In this document: piece by piece, positions 36,000 through 46,870 of the stretch | Layout: every line of letters starts with the position of its first letter | Position numbering within the stretch: position 1 is the first letter of the stretch | Source of the DNA: Toxotes chatareus | Taxonomy: Eukaryota > Chordata > Actinopteri > Toxotidae | Length of the DNA stretch: 64,000 nucleotides | Reading direction: 5' to 3' | NCBI GenBank assembly: GCA_016801885.1 | Contig: CM028885.1 | Coordinates: 20,347,834 to 20,411,833 of the forward strand | Notes under the pieces: generated by a model | What the model was told of the DNA's origin: nothing | Databases searched by the model: none | Seen by the model: only the letters and a program-made list of their open reading frames with translations | Translations under genes and position numbers: made by a program

Positions 36000-36370
36000 G
36001 CAGTGTTAAAGGTGTCACTTATAGTAATGAACCCTCAGCGAATGACCGTCTCAGCTCTATGGTTTATTTTAGTTTCCTACAGCTCATTGTTTTATTTTTC
36101 TTGCCCACAGCTTTACTGTTTTGGTCCACTCTTACTGCTCCCATCAATCTAGTTTCCAGCCACAGCAGGTAGCATTTTTCTGCAAAAAACCCCCCACATA
36201 ACCCCACTGCACCAAACAACAGACAAAGTTATCAACTAGCTGGTGAACATAATGAAGCGTTTAGCAACCACAGAGCAATATTTCTGAGCCGAAGTTAATA
36301 TCTCAATGTTGTGTTCACAGCCTGTTGCGCTGCCCCCAAACTGGCCAGAAAAATCAATTACGAAAGGCAT
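36000..36370 (+). repeat. Dispersed repeat family B copy upstream of cbln4
   Basis: GTAATGAACCCTCAG, CCTACAGCTCATTGTTTT, AGCTGGTGAACATAATGAAG and CTGGCCAGAAAAATCA occur in the same order as GGTGAACCCACAGC, TTTCAGCTCATTGTTTT, GCTGGTGAGCATAGTGGAG and GTGGCCAGAAAAAA at 44505-45165. The two copies bracket cbln4. Confidence 0.55.
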
Positions 36371-37359
36371 TAACGTTTGTCATGATACAGGACCCAGTGT
36401 TATCAGTAGGAAAAGTTTGTTTTACTCAATGAATGACTGAGCAGTTCTGACCAGTGACAGAGCAAAAGTGAGGCTCTCTGACATGCAAAAACCCAAGCAA
36501 ACGCCTTCTTGTGAGTTCACCAAGTGAGGTAATTGAGACAGAAGCTGTAAATTTAATCCTATTTTGGTGAAAATGTGAGTGATTGGAATAAACTGAGCAT
36601 ACAGACAATGGGGGGGGTTCTTTCATTATTTGCTGTCTGCTGTAAAAAGTTTTGTTGAATCCAGGCTGATCGCAGCCTCCGATCTCCATGAAGGAGCAAA
36701 TCTGAGAACATTTTGCAACCTTTTCCATCTACAAGGCTCAAGACTGAAATGTAAATTGAACAGAGAGTCTGGGAGATATTGATTTGGAGACTCCCAAATT
36801 GTTGAGCCAAACTCCACTCACACAAAATGTTAGCTATGAAGAACAGCAGGTGCCTCAGTCAGTGACTGACAGTTCATATCTCTGATTAACTTTGGTCTAT
36901 TGCATATTTTATTGCTTTGAAAAGTGGTACAAGCACCACTGTGGATCTATGTTTAATTAGTGTTTAAGTATATACAATGACAGTGTCAAAATGAGCCCGC
37001 GCCTTTTTGAAGATTATCAAAGCCGCTCATTATGTGCGACAGGGCTGTTCGACATGGTCAGCATGCTATATGCAGAGTGCAAACTCTCCTTTTGACGACT
37101 AATTAAATCGCTCAGACACTTGTTCTTTTTCTCAGGACTCAGCGGTGGATCTTATTTTATTTTTCCTTTCTTTTCATTTGTCCTTAGCGGATGATAACAT
37201 GATCCAAGTCCCCTATGGACTGTGTTTTAGAAGGAAATAATTGCTGGAGGCAGCAGGTATAATATTAATGCGATTTGTTTCCTATCAGATAAGAAGTGAA
37301 AATATTTTTAGAGGCATCTTCTCACCTGGAGGGTGGGTTTGGTAGCAACACGGATTGCT

Positions 37360-37361
<2 letters not shown>

Positions 37362-37408
<47 letters not shown>
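37362..37408. repeat. (CA)n microsatellite
   Basis: About 23 uninterrupted AC units. Confidence 0.95.
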
Positions 37409-37411
<3 letters not shown>

Positions 37412-39554
37412 TAATGAAAGGATTTTTGCTTTGACTGGATTTCTAATCATTGAATTACTGAACTTCAGCTAAGCCTGACACTGTGACACACAAATACTTG
37501 AGATAATGTTTTGTGTGATCCACGGTGAAGTAGTTTTCAGCTCAGGGACCCTGAGGAGCACCGCCGTCACAACAACAAGGCAACGTCCAAGGTATTTTTA
37601 ACAACTGCCAGTGCTTTTCTCACACCAAAGACACTGACTAAAAGACAAAGGCTGCTGTGATATTTTCAAAAATGTGAGACTTTACACAGTATTTACACCC
37701 TAAGATCATTTTTCAGTCAAAATAACAGTGTATGAGAAAAGGTCATATGTGACCTCAGAGGTCCTGGTTATGCTGCTCCATCACCCTTGAAAGGTTTTTT
37801 TTTTTTTTAGTGGGATTCCAGCTAAATAAGCAATGTGTTTAAATTCTCACAAACAGTTTGGAAACCATCTCTGTGAGAAAGTAAATGAAAGATTATGACA
37901 GTAATCACAGGCTGCACTCTTGCCAGTATAATGTTGCACTGCACAAATAGCTGTATGATTCAATTCTGAGTCAGTGACACAGACATTTCCAACATGGATC
38001 CCAACCAAATCTGACCAAATGGGAGTTGGTGGCAATTGTGTCTGTTTGAAGAACTTTTTTCCATGTTAGACTCATCACGACAGATTTTTTTTTTTTTTTC
38101 CAGGATTTATTTTTTCTTTATCTCATTAAATTAGTCTGTTAAAAAAAAGTTAATGTGACCTGAAGCTCCTAGGATTATTCAGATAATCAAACACCCCTCA
38201 GGCATCAGTGGCTGAGGTTTTCTCAGTGATGAGGCCTTAGGTCAGTTAACAGGCAACGCTCTTCAAATAGAAGTTAGACAACTTTGTTTTCCTGTGTAAA
38301 ATTTCCAAGGAAAGTGTTTCTTGGCACATTACCATCGCCCGCGCCTCTCAGCTCTGAAAACTCTTATTGCCATGGAAACATATTGACATGCACGACATTA
38401 GGCACCGAACCATTTGTCAGAGCTGGGTGATGACACAAATCTCACAAAATGGCAGCTATTCAGGTAGGGGAGGTGATGTACTCAGATTGTCTAGTGTTTG
38501 CAGACGGACTGATGGCAAAAAACACAACACAGTGTCTGACATGTGAAGACATATTTGTACAGCTGCATTCAATCTACAACACCCAGTGCAAATGGCAAAT
38601 ATTGGATGTATAGGATAGTTAGTTAGATAGACGGTGTGTCAGCTTTGTTTTGTAATTTAAAAACCTGCTGAATGGTGTTCTGATTTTTTTCCATGACAGA
38701 GATGTTGGCAGTCACTCTGACTTTACTGATATCAACTTTTTTCATGCACAGGGCACCACCTGAAATCTGTTGATGACAAGCTGTACTGTGTCCTGTTTAT
38801 ACACACTTACTTATGAAACACTTTCAGGCACATTGTGTACTGGCACAGGCCAGTTTGTTGCTAGGTTCAGGTCCCCCACCGACAAATGTGCTTTTCAGGA
38901 TTCAGGCTTTTTTTTTTTAAAGTTTAACAGTACAAGGCACACTTTACAATGACAATAATTAAAACAAAGCTTCTGGTTTCTATCAGTTGATCGATCTACT
39001 ATCTAACAACCCCGCCACATATTGAAACACTTTCCTCTACTTACCTACAATTAGTCCTGTTTTATGCAATTATTTCTAAGAAACTTGGAACTTACAGGCC
39101 TATCTATCTATCTATCTGTCTACCTGGACTTTAAAGCTGCAGTGGACTCCTTTGGGTTAAAACCTGATGGAGCCAGAGAACGTGGCAGTTTGTAAGTCAG
39201 AGAAAGGGCGTTAAAATTGATCTGCTGTTTTATGGGAAGCCTGTAGTGACACAAGGACAGAGGTGATGTGCTCACATTTCTAATCTCTTGTCAATATTCT
39301 GGTATAGGGCACTTTGGATGACGTGTTGATTTAATGCACCATAAAAGGACAGACAAGTACATTTTACAGTAGCTGATGAATTCATGACTCCAACAACCCA
39401 CTGAACCAGTAAGGTTAGAGTGAAACAGCTGCCACATCAGAGATTCATGTTTTTCCAGATCACTGGGGAAATTACAGGTGAGATTAATGATGAGCCACTG
39501 GTTGTGTCTCTGTAAGATTTTTATCCAGTTTTCCCTGTTTTACTTTTACTCTGT

Positions 39555-39665
39555 GATTATTAATGGACTTAGGCCCTGTGCATGAGTGTATGGTGGGTGG
39601 GGGTGCTACAACCTATCTGTATCAAAAGTGCTGTACAAATCAAGTTTGATTGATTGATTGATAAC
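39555..39665 (+). mobile_element. LINE-like 3' tail ending in (TGAT)n
   Basis: AAAAGTGCTGTACAAATCAA is followed by TTTGATTGATTGATTGAT. This resembles the 3' ends of fish L2-like LINEs, where a GCGCTATATAAAT-type motif precedes TTGA/TGAT units. No coding part is present. Confidence 0.5.
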
Positions 39666-40100
39666 GAATTTGATGCGAAGCTCTCCTTAACTAGGTGACA
39701 AAAGTCTTTGCCGTCCAGTTTCAGTCAGATAAGCTGTACGCGCCTGCTGTTTTGACAGCGCTGGATTCAGGGGTGACTTCTGTGGAACACCCCTGTGCTG
39801 TGTAACTGTAAGTCAAACCTGAAATTTTCAGCCCACCTGTGCAGTGAGATTATGATGAGTCACTGCGTTACAGTGAAACTTTGAGGCACAGTGGACCGGG
39901 AAAAAAAAAAAAAGTAGAACTCTTGCTTGAGGGCAGATTCAGTTCTGTACTTATAGATTACTGAGTCACTCAAAACCGAAAAATCATCAGAAATGTGTTT
40001 GGGGATAATTATTTCATGGGTTTGCTCCAGGATCTCAGAAATGAACCGTCAGATTACATGCGCAGTGTGTCATCTATAGTCACACAATTACAGCCAAATA

Positions 40101-40648
40101 ATGAATGTATACTTTGGTCCGAGGCTATTTTATAGAGAATTAGAGGAAGCCTTTGGTAAATTACGGGGGGGACAGTTGATTATAACTATTACCACGTGCG
40201 TGCGTAAAGTGGATGGCTGGGCGCGCACACATGCAGCACATCACTGCGGGGAACAGCAGCTGTCAGACGCGTTATTCGGAGTGGGACTGAGGGCTATGGA
40301 CGATTCGTGGACTGACAGATTGGAGCAGTTTTCTCTACAACATTTTATATGGTCTACTTTTGTCTCATCCACGAGCTTTGAATAAAGTATTTCTGAAAAT
40401 GAGACGCATAGACAACAATCGGTGATTTCTCTGTTTACCGGTTGACTTAATAAGGGTTCGTTTTTTTTTTTTTGTTAATGCCTCACTCGGATATGGGACA
40501 TCTGTGGATCCAATAAGAGAATTCCACAGTGTCAGACGCGTCTGCGGCGGGAGAGACCAGTGGAGGGACTCGGAAACTTGTGTGGTGCAGGAGACGGTCT
40601 CTCTTCTCGAATCGGCGCTGCTGTCACAGCTATCACAGAGAGCGAGCC
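40101..40648 (+). promoter_or_regulatory. cbln4: cbln4 5' flank/5'UTR
   Basis: This CpG-richer stretch precedes the cbln4 start. It has a T-run near 40461-40473 and a TTTATAT sequence near 40343. It contains an unrelated open frame (40101-40385) that looks fortuitous. The transcription start cannot be placed from sequence alone. Confidence 0.4.
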
Positions 40649-40915
40649 ATGGTGAACTCCCTCATACTGATACTCAGCTGGACTGTGATCTCTGAGGTGG
40701 CCAGAGCTCAGAACGACACGGAGCCGATCGTCCTGGAGGGCAAATGCCTTGTGGTCTGCGACTCCAACCCGGCCACGGACTGGAAGACCTCGTCCTCTCC
40801 GCTCGGCATCTCAGTGCGCGCCGCCAACTCAAAGGTGGCTTTCTCTGCAGTCCGGAGCAACAACCATGAGCCCTCGGAGATGAGCAACAAAACAAGAATA
40901 ATCTACTTCGACCAG
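40649..40915 (+). CDS. cbln4: cbln4 exon 1 (signal peptide, CXXXC, start of C1q)
   Basis: The exon has 89 codons. MVNSLILILSWTVISEVARA is the signal peptide, and CLVVCDSNPATDWKTSSSPL the linker. The C1q domain begins near LGISVRAANSKVAFSA. The donor is GTTAAG. Confidence 0.95.
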
Positions 40916-43385
40916 GTTAAGATAATTTTATTAAACAATACAAAAAAGTGGTTAAATTCGCCTGTGATATAATTTTGCAGTTCATTCATGTTTTGCCTCT
41001 TTGCCAAAAACCTTACACTGTCTTTAGTGGTCAGTTTTAGCTCTGGAGCCCTTGAGTTTTTATTGCAGAACAGTGAAGTGTCGTTGCAGTTTTGAGTGCA
41101 GCTGAACCCCAGAGTTCGGGTTGAGCATGCAGACACTGTACAAGTTCACATATCACATGCGAGCAGGTTTGAAAGTGACTGGATAATGTCTGATGGCGCG
41201 CATCCTGCAGAGCCCGCACACGCACTCACCAGTTTGTCTTGAGCTATACCCCCCCACCCCCTCGCCGCGAGCGCGCGCGCGCACGCGCGCAGACCGTCAC
41301 CTACATGATACACCCAAACAAATCAAGCAACAGCACAAACAACAAGTATGTGATTAGTCATACAGCGGTGGGCAGCGTAAGGTGTTTGTAACGACATCAC
41401 TCAACTGATGCTCTGCCCTCTCATTTCAATTACATAACATGGTATTTTGCTGTCATAACGCACTGCAAGTGATCTGATTGGTGTGGACGCTGTGCATGCT
41501 GTTGCTATGAAAGCAACATTTGTCAAAGGTTCTGGCTGAGCCTGCAGAGGTGTCTTGAACAGGTGGGATTCAAGTGTTAGAGGCACTGCAGGTAGTGAGA
41601 AGAGCTTCTGCTGCCTCCGTCAATCGTCACCTAAAGAAGTTCATTTTCTGTGTTACTGTAAACACTGTATGTCTAATGTGACTTTAGAGAATTAGAAAGT
41701 GAGCCTCAGGAGATGGTGTTAAGTGCTGTGCTGTATATTCTGACTGACATATTCAGGGTGCATCATTTCTAGCAAGCAAAAGTAAGAAAATATATTTATA
41801 TTAATCAAGTCTATAATTTGCATCATGATATTCTGCACGTGTCACAGCCTGAAGAAAGCTTCTGATTCTTCACTGTCTTGTCAGTGTGACCTGTGGCAAA
41901 AAATCCTTCATTTCACCTCAAAGTAGAGTTTGTCTCTAAAATCTACCGACAAGATCAATTTCTCATCTAATTATTACGGTCAGGAATCATTTTGTATTTG
42001 TGTTAAATACTGGGTTCAGTCCATTGAGAAGAAAGGTTGAATTAAATATTTTTCGCTCACTTGTCTGTGTGTGAACAGGAGGGAAGCCTGGTAGTCACAA
42101 CAGTGGATCCTGTGTGCATGGCTGATTCCTTATTTACATACATAATCCTATAAAGCCTCATTTAAATTAAAGCTGTTGTTGAACTGCTGACTATCTAAAC
42201 GCCTTTGTCACAATGTGTTTTTTCCTTTCTCTCGTAGGTTCTTGTGAATATAGGAAACTACTTCACATTTGAGTCAGTATTTTTGTCCCCAAGAAAAGGA
42301 ATCTACAGTTTTAACTTCCATGTCATTAAAGTGTACCAGAGTCAGACCATACAGGTATTGTTTTTGTTGATTTCACACGGCTGTACAGTTGATTCAGTAG
42401 TAAACCTGTTTTAGTATTGGACTGGGGCAAAATATATGGGGGGGAGGGGGTTGAATCATCTCTTTAAGCTATTACTTTATCTGGACCCTCCCTTCTATTG
42501 CTATACCCTCCCACCAGTATCTCAAAACAATATAACAGTATTGGTACAACTCTATTCACCACTAAAAGAGACACAGCTTTAAAAAAATTAAGAGGGTATG
42601 TCCTCTTTTGTTTTACTTTAGTTTCATATTTTTCTTTTCACAACTAACACAACGGATGTACAAAAACCCAGACAATGCATTAAACGAGTAAAAACGATTG
42701 TGCTTGTAAGATCTAAAGAAACAAAAATGGAGCTTATGAAAACGTCTCACCAAATGGAACAGAAAACCAATAACACCTAAAATCAAAATGTATTGGTAGC
42801 ACAAAATGCTGAAGAAAATAGAAAAAAAAAATTGGAACAATCAATGTATTTGCCAACAATAACAAAAATACAAAATACAAATGCCAATTGCTAATAACAA
42901 GCATAGCAAAGATACTTGGGGAAAGAAAGTGACAAGTAGTTTGGCTCTTCAAATAAAGTCGAAGCCTTAATTCAAAGTTTGTTAAAGCATATTGTAGTTC
43001 AATAAAGTGTATTCTTTCTTTTTTTTTAACAATACTGATTGATAGTTATATGACGGGTTTAACCTTATTTAAATGTAACAAGAATTCAAGATAAGATATT
43101 TCAAATAACAGTAAACACATGTTCTAAACTGTTCCCTTTGCATTACTGTTGCTGATGGTTATGTTTTTTTGTTTCTGGATTGTCCAGGTGAACTTGATGT
43201 TGAATGGGAAACCAGTCATCTCTGCCTTTGCGGGAGACAAAGATGTAACTCGTGAGGCAGCCACCAATGGAGTTCTGCTTTATCTTGAAAAGGAGGACAA
43301 AGTCTACCTAAAGCTGGAGAAGGGAAACCTAGTTGGTGGATGGCAGTACTCAACATTTTCTGGCTTTCTCGTGTTCCCTCTGTAA
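40649..43385 (+). CDS. cbln4: Cerebellin-4 precursor, three coding exons, 193 aa
   Basis: Secreted C1q/TNF-fold synaptic organiser; cerebellins bind presynaptic neurexins and postsynaptic partners (GluD, or DCC/neogenin for Cbln4). Exons are 40649-40915, 42238-42354 and 43188-43385, all phase 0 with GT/AG borders. The signal peptide (about residues 1-20) ends before QNDTEPIVLEGKC. Cys33 and Cys37 (CLVVC) are the hexamer-linking pair. N-glycosylation sequons lie at Asn22 and Asn80. The C1q domain runs to GGWQYSTFSGFLVFPL. RAANSKVAFSAVRS, NKTRIIYFDQ, VYQSQTIQVNLMLNGK and TNGVLLYL are Cbln4-type and differ from Cbln1/2 (SGSAKVAFSA, VYNRQTIQVSLM). Length is slightly below the roughly 201 residues of the mammalian protein, from a shorter signal peptide region. 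Confidence 0.96.
41261..41291. repeat. Alternating CG/GC tract in cbln4 intron 1
   Basis: GAGCGCGCGCGCGCACGCGC is nearly pure alternating purine-pyrimidine, the sequence class most prone to Z-DNA. It lies about 350 bp into intron 1, in an otherwise AT-rich region. Confidence 0.85.
42238..42354 (+). CDS. cbln4: cbln4 exon 2 (C1q core)
   Basis: Thirty-nine codons read VLVNIGNYFTFESVFLSPRK then GIYSFNFHVIKVYQSQTIQ. The exon border positions are those of the cerebellin family. Confidence 0.96.
43188..43385 (+). CDS. cbln4: cbln4 exon 3 (C1q end, stop)
   Basis: Sixty-five codons and TAA: VNLMLNGKPVISAFAGDKDV, then TREAATNGVLLYLEKEDKVY, and ending LVGGWQYSTFSGFLVFPL. Confidence 0.97.
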   Translation: MNLMLNGKPVISAFAGDKDVTREAATNGVLLYLEKEDKVYLKLEKGNLVGGWQYSTFSGFLVFPL

Positions 43386-43844
43386 AGAAAATAAGATTGT
43401 AGGCTTACTGACTTCTTCATAACGTGTTGTCACTGTATAATCAAAACATTGCCGCTGCATCGGTTGGATCCTGCCAGATCGTTGAAAAATGATAGATGGA
43501 AATGGATAACATCAGAGAGGGGAAATAAGACTTTGGAAATCATTCACATTCTCCGAAGTGCTGAGTCCCTGTCCAGATGAAAGAGACTTAAAATGTTCTC
43601 TATCCCTACTCTATGTTCCTGTCACTCAAGCAGCCACAGAGAGGAACACTAAAACATCCCAAAAGTACCTTTCAAACTTTGACTTGTTGGAATATGTTTA
43701 GCATACTGATTTTTTTTTTCATGGCAACTGTTGCATTCTAGTACATCTGGATGTGAATTATATATGCCTGTGTTACTCGTGCGACTTGTCATCACCACAG
43801 TTTTCACATTGCTCAGTATAGAGGGGTATTTTATTGGCAAAATG

Positions 43845-44215
43845 TCACTGAAAGAGACACAAAATGACCACAAAGAGACGCCAAATGACGGCAGACAGAT
43901 GTAAACAACCGCAAAGAGACGCAAAACAACTACAGAGACACCAAACAACCACAGAGAGACCTCAAATAACTACAAAGAAATACAAAAGAACTACAAAGGG
44001 ACACACAAAACAGAGATAGAGGCAGAGACGCCAAATGATGACAAAGAGATGATCAACTACCACACACTGATGCAAAATGATCACAGACATTTAATGACTA
44101 CAAAGAGACACAGAGTGAACACAGAGACCGGCAGAACAACTTCAAGGAGATGCCAAATAACTACAAAGAGACACCAAGATGCCAAACAACCACTAAGAGA
44201 TACAAAATGACTGTC
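43845..44215 (+). repeat. Degenerate 21-bp minisatellite
   Basis: About 17 diverged units follow the pattern ACAAAGAGACRCMAAAYAACT (purine/A-rich, with varying 17-29 nt copies). The units are too diverged for recent expansion. Confidence 0.8.
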
Positions 44216-44504
44216 GCCATTCTGTGTTTCTTTCAGTCTGGGGGTTGTTCAGGGGCCTTGTACATGTCTGTGCCCAGGGGCCCGTTGTGTCATACTGTGT
44301 CCATGATCAGAGGTCAGATTTCATCATGTTTCTGATCACTTAGCCTCGTAGCTGATGCTGATGTTTTGCTTTTGACTGGCCAGTTTATCTTACCTGTCCA
44401 CCTTGACTCTTTGAAGTTACATTTATATTCCACCAATTTGTTTTGCCAAATACATATCAAGGGAAATGTAATTCTAGCCTGCTGATCACATGACTGCATG
44501 CGTT

Positions 44505-45165
44505 GCTCATAGTGGTGAACCCACAGCTATGCAGTTCCACTCAGCTCAACGTTTTAGTGTCTTTCAGCTCATTGTTTTTGTATTATGGCCTTTAACTTTA
44601 AGTTCTGCTCTCATTGGCATCAAATAGCACAATGTTGGTGTAAAGCTGCTTACTCTTAGTGTTGACTATAAACTCAATCCTTTCTTAATAAGATGCACCA
44701 TATAATGTAGTTCCTGTTCTAAATTAAGGAACAGAATACAATACTGTAAATGTACTGTAGATACCATTAGTTAACTTATTTCTATTCTTTCAAGACACCT
44801 GAGGAAAAAAAGCATAAAGCGATCTATAAAATAACCCTAACTGCTGGTGAGCATAGTGGAGCATTTAGCAGCTGAAGAGCCAGATATTTCCGGCAAGACT
44901 TGGTGGAGACCAAAAACGGAGCAAAAAGGAGAGTGAATATTGGACTTACATTTGTCAGGTGGCCAGAAACATAAGTCCAAATGAATGCTAATGTCCAAAT
45001 GAATGCTAGCGTTGCTCCGTATCCGCATCATTGCCGGATGTGTAAATAGACAAATGTTTGCTAACAAGCTCACCCTAACAATTTAAAAGGTGAAAATATA
45101 TGTCAGTGTTGTGTTTACATTGTGTTTCTGATGCCTCCAAGTGGCCAGAAAAAAAATCAGTAATT
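44505..45165 (+). repeat. Dispersed repeat family B copy downstream of cbln4
   Basis: It contains GCTGGTGAGCATAGTGGAG, GAAGAGCCAGATATTTCC, CTTGGTGGAGACCAAAAAC and AAGTGGCCAGAAAAAAAATC. These motifs are shared with 36000-36370, 16740-16910 and 50700-50930. A run of AATGAATGCTA/G units near 44978-45010 is duplicated internally. Confidence 0.6.
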
Positions 45166-46807
45166 GCAGGTATAAGGTTAGAGAAAGATAATCATTTTGG
45201 TCATATGTTTCTAAAGTTGCTGTTTCGAGTCACTGTTGCCTTTTTGAATATTTAACCATAAGACGATAATCTTTCCCTGACCTTGTGCCTAAACATAACA
45301 AAAAAAAAAAAAAAAGAAAAAGAAAAAAATTTTAATGATGCTTTATTTGCTACAGTACAAGTGGATATTGTTTTGCAAGAGTGGATATTATAGCGAAAAC
45401 AAATAAAATATGCTGTTATTGGAGCATTTTACAATTACTTCGGGCAGCATTACATTTCTCTTAAAAGGTATCTGCTGTTGAAAATGTGTGGTATATAAAT
45501 GTAATTTCAACCTGTGTATTTATAATAAATCTTGCACAAGTCAACTCATGGTTTATGGATCTTAATAAAGTTTAATGGGCATCTGAGAACCATAATTGGT
45601 TAACAGGCTGATAATAAACAGATTCCTGTCACAGTTGGTGAGCATAAATAGCTTTCACTAGGCGGCCTGGGATAACTGATGAATTAATAAATCCAGTAAT
45701 TGTTGCTCTTGAGCTCAATGTGTGCTTACAGTGGGTGATGGCTGTCCCCTTCAGGTCCACAGCAGAGTTACTGTTGACCTTACTGCAGTCTGTGCTGCTG
45801 GTGCAGTGTGCAGCTGCATTGTTAAAAAGTCAGCCTAGAAGCTTGCAGAGGCTTTTCTTCACGGCTTATTTTAAAACATTATTTTGACCCGAAATAATAA
45901 TAATCTGCTGTGTTTTGTGCGTTCGCTCTCACTCATCAAATTTAAGTTGCTATGTGTTGTTTGCTGAAATATTTTTGTCAGTGACTGATAAGTTGCCCTT
46001 GGCATCACTGTCATTTTTTTTTGTAACCAGGACAATGTTTGAGGGAATCGATTTTTCAGCTTTCGGTTGTGAATAAAGAGGTGAGAGAAGCAATGAAATC
46101 ACTGCGCAGCTGAATAAGCCCTCTGAAGATTTACAGCTACAGATGTGTCACACTTCATTGCAACAGCTGCACAAGGAAACAGGGTTGAGAATGTACCCAC
46201 TGATATTAATATTGCAGTATTGTTTAAATTAAGAGAACACGAATGGCGATCTGTATTAAATCACCCTGCTATTTTTTTTATGACATTCTGTATTTCTTTT
46301 GCTAAACTGAAATGACCTGTTTTTTTGTGTCTACATTACCTTGCGTGTGTCTGTGCTCACACTGGTTGACTCATAATGAGGAAGCTGGACAGTGTCACTG
46401 AAATGATTGTAGTTTCAGTAGTTCATTTTGTATTCAGATGATGCAAATGTAAATCTATGGGGTCAAACTTTTAACGTGAAGATGTTCCAATCAATTAATG
46501 TACTGGAGAATTCTGGCTTTTAATGATGAATAAAAATTGTGATTTTTAAAAAGGATTCCTAAAGGTTTTTTTTTTTTTTTTTCAGTTTTCATTGGCTAGT
46601 CATCATTTACACTTTGACAACAAAATTCACTTTTCATTTGGCCAATCAGAGCTGCTGTTGTTCATCGGGATGGGCATGATATGGTTTTCAAGTTAGCACA
46701 AATGAACTGAATTTCCTTCATTTAAAGAGACAAGAGCACTCATTAGTAAATAAACCAACAAAAATTTAACATTTTGTGAATGATTTTATTTTTATGGATG
46801 AATTAAG

Positions 46808-46870
46808 ATTAGATTAGATTAGATTCAACTTTATTGTCATTACACATGTACAGGGACAGGGTAACGAAAA
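46808..46870 (-). mobile_element. LINE 3' tail with (AATCT)n
   Basis: On the minus strand ATGACAATAAAGTTGAATCT is followed by repeated AATCT units. This is a very common 3' end of fish non-LTR retrotransposons. The body of the element is absent, so it is a 5'-truncated insertion. Confidence 0.55.

Larger units (their letters stand above)
33831..40100. other. Intergenic region between the formin and cbln4
   Basis: No coding exon was recognised. The region contains family B repeat sequence (about 36000-36370), a (CA)n tract, a LINE-like 3' tail near 39555-39665 and several T-runs. Segment 36950-37330 is repeat-poor with TAATTA-type sites and might be regulatory, but nothing in it is diagnostic. 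Confidence 0.5.
43386..45575 (+). other. cbln4: Presumed cbln4 3'UTR
   Basis: No AATAAA occurs until 45402-45407; further ones are at 45524-45529 and 45564-45569. A long 3'UTR of about 2.0-2.2 kb is therefore likely. It contains the 21-bp minisatellite and a family B repeat. Confidence 0.5.

Noticed and set aside
40101..40385. 94-codon open frame upstream of cbln4
   Set aside because: No family resemblance; it lies in the cbln4 5' flank and is not in a cerebellin transcript frame.
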